A stretch of DNA of 64,000 nt from Paraburkholderia aromaticivorans (GTDB lineage Bacteria > Pseudomonadota > Gammaproteobacteria > Burkholderiales > Burkholderiaceae). The notes under the pieces were generated by a model. It worked only from the letters and a program-made list of their open reading frames with translations. It searched no databases and had not been told where the DNA came from. Position numbers and translations under genes: made by a program. Numbering within the stretch: the stretch's first letter is position 1; every line of letters begins with the position of its first letter. Where the stretch lies: the NCBI RefSeq assembly GCF_012689525.1, contig NZ_CP051514.1:1550001-1614000 (forward strand). The letters are read 5' to 3'. Shown here piece by piece: positions 17,346-26,290 of this stretch.

Positions 17346-17906
17346 ATGACGTCTTCTTCGCCACCAACCATATTGATCGTTCCCGGCCTACGGGACCACG
17401 TCGAGGATCACTGGCAGACGATACTCGCAAGCAAGCTGCCCAATGTGCGCGCGGTACCGCCGCTGGAGCACGACAAGCTCAGTTGCGCAGCCCGAATCGA
17501 GGCGCTCGACAAGGCACTCGCCAGCATCACCGGCCCCGTGGTGCTCGTGTCGCACAGTGCCGGGGTGATGATCACTGCGCACTGGGCGCAACATCATCAG
17601 CGCGAAATCAAGGGCGCGCTGCTCGCGGCGCCGCCGGATTTCGAATCGCCGCTGCCGGACGGCTATCCGACGATGGATGTCTTGCGTCAGCACGGTTGGT
17701 TGCCTACGCCGCGAACCAGGCTACCGTTTCCGAGCATCGTGGCGGCCAGTACGAATGACCCGCTCGCGCGAATCGAACAGGTCACACAACTGGCGAACGC
17801 TTGGGGCAGCCGTTTAGTTGACGTCGGCGCTGTCGGCCATCTCAACCCTGCCTCGGGGTTCGGGGAGTGGCCACGTGCTGTGGAATTCGTGAGCGAACTC
17901 AGTTGA
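17346..17906 (+). CDS. Small serine hydrolase of the RBBP9/YdeN alpha/beta-hydrolase family
   Basis: 186 residues, the usual length for the family. N-terminal TILIVPGLRDHVEDHWQT matches YdeN-like hydrolases, followed by the nucleophile elbow VLVSHSAGVM (Ser near residue 75), the acid in ASTNDPLA and the catalytic His in VGHLNPASGFGEWP. Cytosolic; substrates are poorly known. It begins just after the transposase remnant, so its native promoter may have been replaced. Confidence 0.88.
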   Translation: MTSSSPPTILIVPGLRDHVEDHWQTILASKLPNVRAVPPLEHDKLSCAARIEALDKALASITGPVVLVSHSAGVMITAHWAQHHQREIKGALLAAPPDFESPLPDGYPTMDVLRQHGWLPTPRTRLPFPSIVAASTNDPLARIEQVTQLANAWGSRLVDVGAVGHLNPASGFGEWPRAVEFVSELS

Positions 17907-17984
17907 GGAGCTAACGTAGCCAGTCAAAACATTTCCTCCATGGCTTGTGAGAAAGAGCGGACGACGTGCACCATTAGTGCCTCT

Positions 17985-18085
17985 GAACCTCTGCAGACAG
18001 TGAGAGAGCGTGAAACGCTGGCCGTGATAAAGCGATTTCGTCTGCTTCATCGCTTCATTCTACCGCCCCATCTCCAGCAACTTGA
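17985..18085 (-). mobile_element. IS6-family remnant: terminal repeat and first codons of a transposase
   Basis: Bases 18025-18075 closely match the end of the IS6-type copy at 32320-32370: AAGCGATTTCGTCT, CATCGCTTCATTCTACCGCC, then a GACA-containing terminus. On the minus strand it encodes KQTKSLYHGQRF, the start of that transposase. Nothing else of the element remains. Confidence 0.6.
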
Positions 18086-18093
18086 CAGTGCCC

Positions 18094-18330
18094 TTCGAAC
18101 GCTTCGGTACGGCCCGCGCCGACGAGGCCTGCAAAACCCATCACTTCGCCGGCGCGCATCTCGAAGCTCAGATCTTCCACCCAGTCCGGTACCGCGAGGC
18201 CTTCTACCTTCAATGCGATCGGCGCGTCGGCAGGCACGGTGATCTTGTCGGCGAACATATCGGACACGTCGCGACCGACCATCAAATTCGCCATCTGCTG
18301 CCGCGCGAGCCCCGCGGTTTCGCTGCGTGC
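18094..18330 (-). pseudogene. Fragment of a sugar ABC-transporter ATPase (RbsA/MglA type)
   Basis: The minus frame reads [16 protein letters not shown], then [20 protein letters not shown] and [20 protein letters not shown]. This is the junction between the two ATPase halves and the second Walker A region (GLVGAGRTE) of a two-domain carbohydrate importer ATPase. Both ends are missing; it is fused on one side to IS6 remnant and on the other to an unrelated fragment. Confidence 0.75.
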
Positions 18331-18570
18331 GACCTGCATCTGGTGCTGGAGCCCGCTCCAGATGGCAAGCCTGTCCGGTTGAGCGTCACGATCGACGGTC
18401 TGCCGCCGGGCGCATCGCATGGCGCCGACATCGCAGCCGACGGCAGCGGGACCGTGAAAAGCGTGCGTCTATATCAGTTGGTGCGTCAGACGGGGCCGAT
18501 ACGGGATCGGACATTCGCCGTCGAATTTCTCGATCCAGGCGTGAGCGCCTATGCATTCACGTTTGGCTAG
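18331..18570 (+). pseudogene. C-terminal fragment of a thioredoxin-like (DipZ-type) protein
   Basis: The plus frame reads [20 protein letters not shown], then [20 protein letters not shown] and FLDPGVSAYAFTFG and stops. This resembles the C-terminal beta domain of DipZ-like cytochrome c biogenesis/thioredoxin fusion proteins. The thioredoxin and membrane parts are absent. It is joined back-to-back to the ABC ATPase fragment. Confidence 0.65.
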
Positions 18571-18900
18571 ATCGCCATTTTTATCCGTAACCCGTCCGCC
18601 TGCCGACCTGGCGCAGCATTGAACCTGCGTTGCCTGCAATCGGGTCCGCGTGGCCGACGCAATCGCGGATTAACCTCGCGGTCAATCTTCCGACGATTTG
18701 TATTTCATCGTATTCGGAATGCGGATGGGACCTGGCAGTATCCGGTCGCCGTCTCTATTGTTGTCGTTTTGAAAACTGTGAATTCACCGTGGTTGCGTTG
18801 ATGCCCAGCGCATAGTGCTTAGAATCGACTCTGTGGACAAGCCGCTCACGCGCAGCAGAGTGCTAACAGAATCGCATGATTCAACGATGTGGAGCATCAG
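18571..18900. other. Intergenic region, no gene seen
   Basis: About 330 nt without convincing coding potential. The 3' half presumably carries the promoter of the small gene at 18901. Confidence 0.4.
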
Positions 18901-19065
18901 ATGGACATCCTCGACCTGGCTCGGAAATCGGGCATGACGGTGGTTCTTGACGCGAAGATTGGACGTCAGGAGTACCGCACAGTGCACGGCTCAGTCGCAG
19001 CGCTTGAGCGCTTGGCCGAGCTTCTCGCCGCGTCGATGCACGACGAGCTGGTGGAGCAGGATTGA
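18901..19065 (+). CDS. Small conserved-looking protein of 54 residues
   Basis: Begins MDILDLARKSGMTVVLDAKI and continues GRQEYRTVHGSVAALERLAE. GGAG lies six bases before the ATG, codon use is normal for the replicon, and the amphipathic C-terminal helix looks real. I recall similar 50-60 residue proteins as frequent small genes in Burkholderiaceae, but I know no function for them. The antisense frames are poor. Confidence 0.6.
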   Translation: MDILDLARKSGMTVVLDAKIGRQEYRTVHGSVAALERLAELLAASMHDELVEQD

Positions 19066-19099
19066 TACGCGTTGACAACAATCTCAAACAGGAACCGCA

Positions 19100-19309
19100 A
19101 TGAACTACGACTCATCGAAATCCAGAAACATCGGCCCCGCTGAGCGCACGAACGACAAGTACGACGGAGGTTCACCCTCCGACGAGGTCGCACAGGCGGT
19201 CGGCAAGAAACGTGAGACAGCAAGGAACTGGGCGTGGGCGCGCAGCAACGAATCGTACGACTGGATGGACTCGCATAGTCTCTTCAACACCCGGGACCCG
19301 ATTCATTGA
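19100..19309 (+). CDS. Small hydrophilic hypothetical protein (69 residues)
   Basis: Begins MNYDSSKSRNIGPAERTNDK; rich in Ser, Asn, Asp, Arg, with no membrane segment. AGGAA lies seven bases upstream of the ATG, and it follows the 54-residue gene by 34 nt, so the two could be cotranscribed. No family recognised; support is modest. Confidence 0.4.
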   Translation: MNYDSSKSRNIGPAERTNDKYDGGSPSDEVAQAVGKKRETARNWAWARSNESYDWMDSHSLFNTRDPIH

Positions 19310-20091
19310 ACGATTTACAAGGGGCGACGGTTTTGCGCGATCGCAGCGTTGAACTGTATCGATCTTTGAAGTTGGCTTAACCCATCTCGGGCAGCAGACT
19401 GTCCGCGTTAGTCTCGATCCACAACGCGGCGGTCTCCCACTCAGAACGCTGACGTTCAAATTCCTCCCTTCAGAAAGCCCCGCTTGCCGGTGAGCCGCGT
19501 CCGCCATCTCCAATCGCGTCGGCCTCCACTCACGCCGCTGCTGGTCCCGAGCGAATGTGTGTCCACTTAAGGGAGCACCGTAGTCGTCGCCTAAGCAGCG
19601 TCCCATCGTGCGGCGCGCGAGATGAAAGTAGAAGGACTTCTGCCTGAAGAGATAGCGCTGAAATCGTCCAAGTACCTGAAAACCGGATCGACCGGAATCA
19701 TCGCAACGTCAAATCGCGGGTGGACGTCATGCTCGGCTTTAAACGCTTCAGGGACTCCACCGTTACGATCTCCGGGATCGAACTGATGCATCGCATTCGC
19801 TGAGGCCAACTCGGTCTGACACTTGGGCCACCGCCGGATTCAACATCTTCATCGAGCTTTCATTCGTTCGTGTTGTTCCGCGCATCATAGCGCCCGCATT
19901 ATTGCAACAGAATCGCCGGTGTCGTCACTACGGTTCCAGCAGGCACTGCGCAGTATGGACATCCCGTTAACGGCAGCGGAGAGTAAAGCGCGAACGGACT
20001 GATGTTGGTCCTGTACAACGTACTCCTGTCAATTGCGACGTCTGGTTGCTTCCCTGCATCTGCTCGTACGCCAGTGTCTCTTCCGATCCCG
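19310..20091. other. Intergenic region, no convincing gene
   Basis: About 780 nt. Short frames on both strands lack ribosome sites and family motifs. Probably decayed sequence between the small genes and the K+ channel. Confidence 0.45.
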
Positions 20092-20472
20092 CTAATTTTC
20101 TGCGCCCGCCCGGCGCGCGGCTTCCTGTACACCCCTGACGGCTGCTGCGACGATCAACCCCGTGAACACCACGCCGATCAGGCCGAGCAAGATCGCATCG
20201 ATCCGGCCGAACGTCGAGGTCGGCACCACGTCGCCGTACCCGATCGTCAGGGCCGTGATCGCGCAGAAGTACACGGTTTCCCCCATCGGCGAGGGCGTCC
20301 GGTTCGCCGTCTCGACGGGGCCGCCGAAGTAGTACATTCCTACCGTCAGCAGAACATACAACACCAGAAGGCCGACCAGGATCGAACGCAGGTACCAGAG
20401 AGTCCAGCCCATTTCCCGCAAGACCTCGCGCGCCCGCACGCGGACGACGGTATCGTTTGTCTCCTTTCGCAT
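20092..20472 (-). CDS. Two-TM potassium channel (ion channel family 2)
   Basis: 126 residues from the ATG at 20472, preceded by GAGGT at six bases. Two membrane helices (LVGLLVLYVLLTVGMYYFGG and IDAILLGLIGVVFTGLIVAAAV) bracket a pore loop with the selectivity filter TIGYGD. No RCK or cyclic-nucleotide domain follows, so it is a minimal KcsA-like pore assembling as a tetramer in the inner membrane. It follows the efflux operon on the same strand with a gap of about 95 nt. Confidence 0.9.
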   Translation of the reverse strand: MRKETNDTVVRVRAREVLREMGWTLWYLRSILVGLLVLYVLLTVGMYYFGGPVETANRTPSPMGETVYFCAITALTIGYGDVVPTSTFGRIDAILLGLIGVVFTGLIVAAAVRGVQEAARRAGAEN

Positions 20473-20567
20473 TGCCGTTACCTCACAGATTGAGCTGGAT
20501 CGCTTTTGGCAAAACATCATCGGGAAAGACTCCAGTCTGCGCGGCTGGGGCATGTCAACGGGAAGCG

Positions 20568-21581
20568 TCATCGCACGCCGCCCCGTTGCTCGAAAATCAG
20601 AAGCATCAAACACGCGTAGACTGTCACGGCCAGAAAGAGCCCCATACGCACCGCGAATGCGGTGTAGACATCCTTGCCTGCTACGCTGTCCTGCACCGAC
20701 TGGCCGAGCAGGATGATCATGGTAACGAGGCTGTTCAGCCAGAAACCCGGCGAGTAATGCGTCGGACTGATGCCATGAAGCCTGCGTCCCACCAGCAGGC
20801 CGAACAGCAGCATCCACAGGAAGAACATCCAAAGATGTACAAAGAGCCTGAGTGCAAACCAGAACGCGATCGCGAGCAGGCCGCCTAGCAGCGTGGATCC
20901 GATGAGATCACGCGCTGCGCTGCGCGCCGTCGTTGTGCAGCTCTGTCTGCCGAGGCTGACGGACTTCATGATGATCGGCATGTAGCCCGCGGGATCGGCC
21001 ATCGCAAGCAGGTAGGCCGGCATCACCACGAGCGCGGCTCGTAGCGCGATGCGTGAGGCCTGTTCGTTGGGTATCACCCGCGCGGCAGGCTGTGGCCGCG
21101 CGCTCTTGGGTTCGGGAAACAGTCGGTGAGTCAGGGCCGACACCAACACGGCAAGCAGAAGCCCCTTCACTAAGGCGCCGACGACCGTCACGGCCAACTG
21201 GAAGTCAGCCGTACCCGCTGCCGAGATCATCGTCAGCCCGGCCACCAGGAAGGTCGCGACCAGATTGTTCCCGCCGCGCAGTCCGTAGCGAAAGGCGAGA
21301 TAGAGCATGAGGCTAGTGATCATCACGCCAGCGAACGCGTAATGACGAAGCAGCGGAACAAGTAGCAGGCCGCTGCCTGTGGTCAACGCCACGACCAGCG
21401 CGAAAGCCACGCCCGCCTTGAATGACAGTGGCCGGTTTTGCGTCGCGAGAAGAAAGGCGGCGAACACCGGCGCGACGACGGGGATCGATAGGTCCAGCGC
21501 GAAACTGATCGCGAGACAGAGTGCCGTCCCTGTGGCAACGCGCAATATACGCCTACCGGGAGGCTGGAGCCTGTTTTCCAT
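20568..21581 (-). CDS. DUF2955 inner-membrane protein of an aromatic/organic acid efflux system
   Basis: 337 residues with about ten hydrophobic segments in two blocks separated by a hydrophilic linker (HRLFPEPKSARPQPAARVIPN), similar in layout to the FUSC/AaeB exporters. It is cotranscribed with an HlyD adaptor (8-nt gap) and a NodT outer-membrane factor, so it should be the inner-membrane pump of a proton-driven tripartite exporter of aromatic acids or antimicrobials. Substrate unproven. Confidence 0.82.
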   Translation of the reverse strand: MENRLQPPGRRILRVATGTALCLAISFALDLSIPVVAPVFAAFLLATQNRPLSFKAGVAFALVVALTTGSGLLLVPLLRHYAFAGVMITSLMLYLAFRYGLRGGNNLVATFLVAGLTMISAAGTADFQLAVTVVGALVKGLLLAVLVSALTHRLFPEPKSARPQPAARVIPNEQASRIALRAALVVMPAYLLAMADPAGYMPIIMKSVSLGRQSCTTTARSAARDLIGSTLLGGLLAIAFWFALRLFVHLWMFFLWMLLFGLLVGRRLHGISPTHYSPGFWLNSLVTMIILLGQSVQDSVAGKDVYTAFAVRMGLFLAVTVYACLMLLIFEQRGGVR

Positions 21582-21589
21582 TGACGCAG

Positions 21590-22717
21590 TCAGTAAAGGT
21601 AGGAGACCCAGCTCAGCACGCGCAAAAACACGCGGCCCAGCGGATTGAGCGGATTGCCCTGACCCGGAAACGCCATTACCTCGGCCTGCCCGCCAACACG
21701 AATATTGTGTAGACGCGCGCGCTCATCCGGTTCGAACTCAACGATCACCGGAAAGCGTTGAGCGGGACGCAACCAGTCGCGGCTATTTTGCACCGTGGGC
21801 AGCGTGCCAGGCGGCGTGCTTTGGCCCACGCTCACACCGTAGCCGATACTGCGAACCCGCCCCTCGAAGACTTCACCCGGCAGCGCGTCCAGCGCGATGG
21901 CCACAGGGGTGCCCGGCTGGAGATGGCCGAGGTTGTTCTCGGTCATGTCAGCACTGATCCAAACGTCGCGAATCGCGATCAGTGTCATGACCGGGTTGCC
22001 CGCTGCGGTGAACTGCCCGACTTCGGCACGCAGGTCGGTGATGACGCCGCCTGAGCGGGCCTTTATCCGCGTGTTGGCCAGGTCGAGTTCTGCCTTTTCC
22101 ACGGTGGCGGCCGCGCTGCGCAACTGCGCGTTCTCCGCCTCGCTGCCGCCCTGCTGCTCGCGTGCGCGCTCCACTTCGGCACGCGCTGCGGCAACCTGGC
22201 TCTGGGCCTGCTCGTGCGTCGCTCGCGCCACCTCGAGGCGTCGCAGTGAGACCGTGCCCTCGTCTTCGCGGTATAGCCGTTCGAGGCGCTCGCTGTCTTG
22301 TCGCGCCTTGACCTCGTTCGCGATCGCCGCCCGTAGCGATGCGAGCGCCGAATCGATGCCGGCCGTGCTAGCGCCCACCTGACGGCGCGTGGACTCGAGA
22401 TCGGCCCGCGCGCGATCTGCGGCAATACGGTATTGGTCGTTATCGACTTCGAAGAGCACATCACCCGCGTTGACTTCCTCGTTGTTGTGCACGAGGACGC
22501 GCGTCACCCGTCCCGAGACTTCCGCGGCGACCGGGACGACGTAGGCCTGCACGCGCGCCTGATGCGTATAAGGGGTAAAGCGGTCGGCGAGCAGATACCA
22601 GATCAAACTCACGACGATCAGGCAGACAACCCACTTCACCGCCTTGCCCGATGGATCAGCGGCCGGTGCCGACGACCGCGTCGGCGTGCCATTGGTAGGT
22701 TCAGGCGTATCGCTCAT
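21590..22717 (-). CDS. HlyD/EmrA-type periplasmic adaptor (membrane fusion protein)
   Basis: 375 residues. One N-terminal membrane anchor (WVVCLIVVSLIWYLLADRF) is followed by a lipoyl half-motif (VAAEVSGRVTRVLVHNNEEV), a long coiled-coil hairpin (about residues 95-205), the second lipoyl half (ARSGGVITDLRAEVGQFTA) and a beta-barrel domain. It links the inner-membrane DUF2955 protein to the NodT channel. Its start overlaps the end of nodT by 4 nt. Confidence 0.92.
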   Translation of the reverse strand: MSDTPEPTNGTPTRSSAPAADPSGKAVKWVVCLIVVSLIWYLLADRFTPYTHQARVQAYVVPVAAEVSGRVTRVLVHNNEEVNAGDVLFEVDNDQYRIAADRARADLESTRRQVGASTAGIDSALASLRAAIANEVKARQDSERLERLYREDEGTVSLRRLEVARATHEQAQSQVAAARAEVERAREQQGGSEAENAQLRSAAATVEKAELDLANTRIKARSGGVITDLRAEVGQFTAAGNPVMTLIAIRDVWISADMTENNLGHLQPGTPVAIALDALPGEVFEGRVRSIGYGVSVGQSTPPGTLPTVQNSRDWLRPAQRFPVIVEFEPDERARLHNIRVGGQAEVMAFPGQGNPLNPLGRVFLRVLSWVSYLY

Positions 22718-24264
22718 CGGGACGGACCTTCGGACGGGCTGGCGGCGGTCGACGGCGCGCTCGCCTCCTTCAGCAGGTCGCCCCAGTCGGTGCGTTGCTG
22801 CATCTGCGCGCGGGTCGCCGGGTCGACGAGCGGCTGCTCCGAGTACCAGCCTCCCCCGAGCGCCTTGTACAGGGCGATCAGGCTGCCTACGGCATTGCTG
22901 CGGTTGACGACGTAGGCGTCCTGCTGTGCGAACAGCGCACGCTGCGCATCGAGTACGCGCTGGAAGTCCGAATACCCTTCGCGGTAGATCGTATTGGCGA
23001 GCGTGAGAGAGCGGCGCGCAGCGCCTTGCGCGTCGTTCAGGATGGTGTCCCGCTGCAGCGCGGCGATCAGCGCCGTGGCGGCATCATCGGCCTCGCGCGC
23101 TGCTTCGCGCACGGTGTTCTGGTAAGCGACGGTCAACTGTTGCAGCCGGGCGTCCTGCACGCGCACGTTGTTTGTGATCCTGCCGTGATCGAACACGTTC
23201 CAGGTGATGCTTGGGCCCGCGACCAGGGCTAGCGTGTTCGGTGAGCCGGTGAGCGAACTCGCGCTCCACACAAGCGAGCCCAGCAACGACACGGACGGAT
23301 AGAGATCAGCCTTCGCCACACCGATAAGTGCCGACTGCGCGGCCATCTGATACTCTGCGGCGCGAACGTCGGGGCGACGCAATAGCAGATCGGCTGGCAC
23401 GTCCTGCAACACGGCATGGCCCACCAGCGGAATCACGCCTTCTTTGCCGGACTGTAGGTCGAGTTCCGGCAGCGGGCCAGGCGGTCGTCCCATCAGCACG
23501 GACAGTGCGTGACGCGATAGCACGATCTGGCTTTCGAGATCGGGGATGCTGCTCAGGGTACCCAGATACTGTGTCTTTGCCTGCTGGAGATCCAGTTCAT
23601 CGGTCTCGCCACTCTTGAAGAGCTTTTGCGCGATCTGGTAGCTGCGCTTTTGCAATTGGGCGTTCTCACGCGCAATGCGCAGCCGTGCCTCGGCGGTGCG
23701 CAGCGTGAAATACGTATCTGCGACCTGCGCGTGCAACAGGACCAGCGCGGCATCGTGGTTGGCTTGCGCGGCGAAGAACGCAGCGTCTGCGGACTCGACT
23801 GCACGGCTGAAACGCCCCCAGAAATCCAATTCCCAACCGATACTGAAACCCGCGCCGTACTGCCAATACCCGCCCGAGCGCGGGTTGAATCCATCCGAGC
23901 GCTTGCGCGCCGAGTACAGTACGTCCGCATTCGCCTGCTGCACCTGGGGATAGCGCCCCGCAAGCGCGACGCCGACCTGCGCGCGGGCCTCGAGGACGCG
24001 CAGGCCGGCGATCTTCAGATCGCCGTTGTCGGCATCTGCTTCGGCAATCAGGCGTTCGAGGTTCTGGTCCCCGAAAATCTGCCACCATTGGCGGACGTCA
24101 GGCTGCGTTGCCTGCTGCGTGACCTGCCCGAGCGATGCGCTGCTCCAGTGCTTGCTCCAGGCCTCATGCTGTGGCTGAAAGTCCGGTCCGACACTCATGC
24201 ATCCGCTCAGGCAACCTGCTCCAAGCAGTACCGCCATACCGTACGGGCGCATGAAAGGCGACAC
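22714..24264 (-). CDS. NodT-family outer-membrane efflux lipoprotein (TolC-like)
   Basis: 516 residues. The lipobox LSGC lies about 20 residues in, followed by MSVGPDFQPQ, the standard NodT/OprM opening. Two repeated OEP units follow (for instance RIARENAQLQKRSYQIAQKL and TVAYQNTVREAAREADDAAT). It forms the trimeric exit duct. The precise start among three Met codons (residues 1, 5, 10) is not settled. The 4-nt overlap with the adaptor gene implies coupled translation. Confidence 0.93.
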   Translation of the reverse strand: MSPFMRPYGMAVLLGAGCLSGCMSVGPDFQPQHEAWSKHWSSASLGQVTQQATQPDVRQWWQIFGDQNLERLIAEADADNGDLKIAGLRVLEARAQVGVALAGRYPQVQQANADVLYSARKRSDGFNPRSGGYWQYGAGFSIGWELDFWGRFSRAVESADAAFFAAQANHDAALVLLHAQVADTYFTLRTAEARLRIARENAQLQKRSYQIAQKLFKSGETDELDLQQAKTQYLGTLSSIPDLESQIVLSRHALSVLMGRPPGPLPELDLQSGKEGVIPLVGHAVLQDVPADLLLRRPDVRAAEYQMAAQSALIGVAKADLYPSVSLLGSLVWSASSLTGSPNTLALVAGPSITWNVFDHGRITNNVRVQDARLQQLTVAYQNTVREAAREADDAATALIAALQRDTILNDAQGAARRSLTLANTIYREGYSDFQRVLDAQRALFAQQDAYVVNRSNAVGSLIALYKALGGGWYSEQPLVDPATRAQMQQRTDWGDLLKEASAPSTAASPSEGPSR

Positions 24265-24282
24265 GGCACCATCCCTGCAGCT

Positions 24283-25386
24283 TCAACGCCGCCTCTGTTC
24301 CTGGGCCGGCTCGGGTTGCGGCTGGTCTCTCACCCATCGCCAGAAGAGCTGATACCCGACCGCGAGCACCACGGGGCCGATGAACAGGCCAATGACGCCG
24401 CCCGTCACCATGCCCCCGAGCGCGCCGATCAGCACCACAGGCATCGGCACCGCGACGCCCCGGCCTAGCAGCAATGGCTTCAGCACGTTATCGGCGAGAC
24501 CCGCGACGAACACATACACCGAGAAGATGACCGTCGCCGCGCTCACGCCCTCGGTGACAAGCACGAAGATGATCACGGGAACGGTGATGAGCGTCGCCGG
24601 CAACTGCATGATGCCGATCAGCAACACGGCGAGCGCCAGCAGACCCGCGCCGGGAATGCCCATGACGATGAACGCGATGCCAATCAGCAACATCTGGATG
24701 AACGCAATACCGACCACGCCCTGGGCAACCGCGCGAATCGTCGACGTGCACAGATCGGCGATCTGCGGGCCGCTCTCCGGGCCGGAGATGCGCGAGGCAA
24801 TCTGCTTTGCACTCGCGTAACCCTTCTCTCCATGCGCCATGAGAATGCCCGCGACGATCAGCGCGACGAAGAAGATGAGCAGCCCTGCACCCAGACCGGT
24901 GACCGTGCCGAGCAACGCCAGGCCGGCTTCCTTGAGCTGAGGTGCGAACCTGTGCACGAGACCGGTGAGATCGGTCGAGGCCTGCGCCCAGAAGTCGTGA
25001 ACCCGCTGGCCGACCAGCGGCCAGGCAGCGACGGATTCGGCGGGTGGCGGAATCTGGAAACTGCCACTTCTGAATATGGCCATTGCGCGCTCAAGCGAAT
25101 TGGCCACTGCGACCCCCAGCAGATACGTCGGCACGAGAATGACGGCAAACGCGAGGAGGATAATCAGTGAGGCGATCAGGCCATCCCTATCGCCGAGCGG
25201 CCCCCGCAGTCTGACCTGGAGAGGATACAGCGTGATCGCGAGGATCAGCGCCCACACCATCAGGTTCAGGAACGGGACGAAGATCCTGAAACAGAAAATG
25301 GCCAGAACAGCAATGAGCCCAGCGCGGATCAGTACATCGAGTAGTTGTCTGGACAGCACCCGTTGGGTAATCGGTGTGAGCGGCAT
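24283..25386 (-). CDS. AI-2E/PerM-family membrane transporter
   Basis: About 367 residues from the ATG at 25386 (GGGAG seven bases upstream; the frame opens 22 codons earlier with no site). Around eight membrane helices are grouped as in PerM/TqsA proteins, with the conserved C-terminal PVVLIGALGGMVTGGVIGLFIGPV. Family members export small molecules or couple Na+/H+ transport. It leads the efflux operon, 18 nt before nodT; this pairing is seen in some beta-proteobacteria but its meaning is unknown. Confidence 0.88.
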   Translation of the reverse strand: MPLTPITQRVLSRQLLDVLIRAGLIAVLAIFCFRIFVPFLNLMVWALILAITLYPLQVRLRGPLGDRDGLIASLIILLAFAVILVPTYLLGVAVANSLERAMAIFRSGSFQIPPPAESVAAWPLVGQRVHDFWAQASTDLTGLVHRFAPQLKEAGLALLGTVTGLGAGLLIFFVALIVAGILMAHGEKGYASAKQIASRISGPESGPQIADLCTSTIRAVAQGVVGIAFIQMLLIGIAFIVMGIPGAGLLALAVLLIGIMQLPATLITVPVIIFVLVTEGVSAATVIFSVYVFVAGLADNVLKPLLLGRGVAVPMPVVLIGALGGMVTGGVIGLFIGPVVLAVGYQLFWRWVRDQPQPEPAQEQRRR

Positions 25387-25519
25387 AACTATTCTCCCGG
25401 CAGGTCGCCTCGCGGATCTGTCAGCAACAAACCATGTCATGTCCATGGCCATGCTTGCAGAAACAGAACCACGCTGCCAGGCCCGTCGATTATGAAAGCA
25501 TTCGACTCGTCGACCGGCT

Positions 25520-25745
25520 TACTTGTTCGTGCCGAATGTGACGGATATCACAACCGCTTCCGTGTGCACGACCTCGATCCAATCGCCCTTGCGAACGTTT
25601 TTCATCTGCTCGGGGCCCTCAACTATCACATCCCCCATGTTGCCCTGCGAGATCTTTCAGACGAAAAGCGCGCCCTTTGAGCCCGTATCGCTTCACTATT
25701 GGACCTGGTCCCACGCTAAACAATTGGACTTTGGTCTCATATACG
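25520..25745 (-). pseudogene. Frameshifted remnant of a small beta-rich hypothetical protein
   Basis: Two minus frames join naturally near 25645: one gives YGLKGRAFRLKDLAG, the other GNMGDVIVEGPEQMKNVRKG then VVHTEAVVISVTFGTNK and a stop. The pattern of a short OB-like domain (LKD-x-x-GN... VEGPE...KGD...YTEAV) resembles a family of periplasmic hypothetical proteins. The 5' part is missing or unrecognisable. Low to moderate confidence. Confidence 0.4.
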
Positions 25746-25974
25746 ATCAAAGGCCACCAGCATTTGCAACTCAGTATTTGATGTCGCGAGCCGTGTGTCG
25801 CCCCTGCTGCTTGTCTGCCGCTTGTCCTGCCGACATTGCGAGTTGCTTTTCTGGTCAGCGGCGCGACATTCCTGCTTGGTGTGCCGCGCACCCTGACGAG
25901 TGTCCTGACGGACCTCACGTCCGGCGCGGCGTTGTCGGGCCTGCTCAAGACCCTCAAGCAACCGGCCTGCTTAC

Positions 25975-26290
25975 CCGCTCAAGGCGTTCGATACCCTGTT
26001 CGCGGCGCGCACCAGGGTGGGCGCACTGGTGCGCTGGTACAACCATGAACATCGTCACAGCGCGATCCGGGTCGTGACGCCGGCGCAGCGTCATGCCAAC
26101 CTCGATCAGGGCATTCTGGATCGACGCGCGGCGCTCTACGAGGCAGCAACGTAGCGCAATCCGCTCCGATGGAAAGGCCGCACGCGCAACTGGCAGCGCG
26201 TACGGCAATCGAGCACAAGAGACAGAGAGCGCGCTCGAAGTTGCGCAGCCAACAACGTTGCCGTTACAGCGCCCGACCGAAGCCCTCTGC
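25975..26290 (+). mobile_element. IS3-family transposase (OrfB) C-terminal remnant
   Basis: The frame reads FAARTRVGALVRWYNHEHRH, SAIRVVTPAQRHANLDQGIL, DRRAALYEAAT, a TAG, then RNPLRWKGRTRNWQRV. This is the end of the IS3 integrase core (the WYN-H-RH-S-I motif) with an in-frame amber where a Lys-Ala is usual. The catalytic core is absent. Confidence 0.8.
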
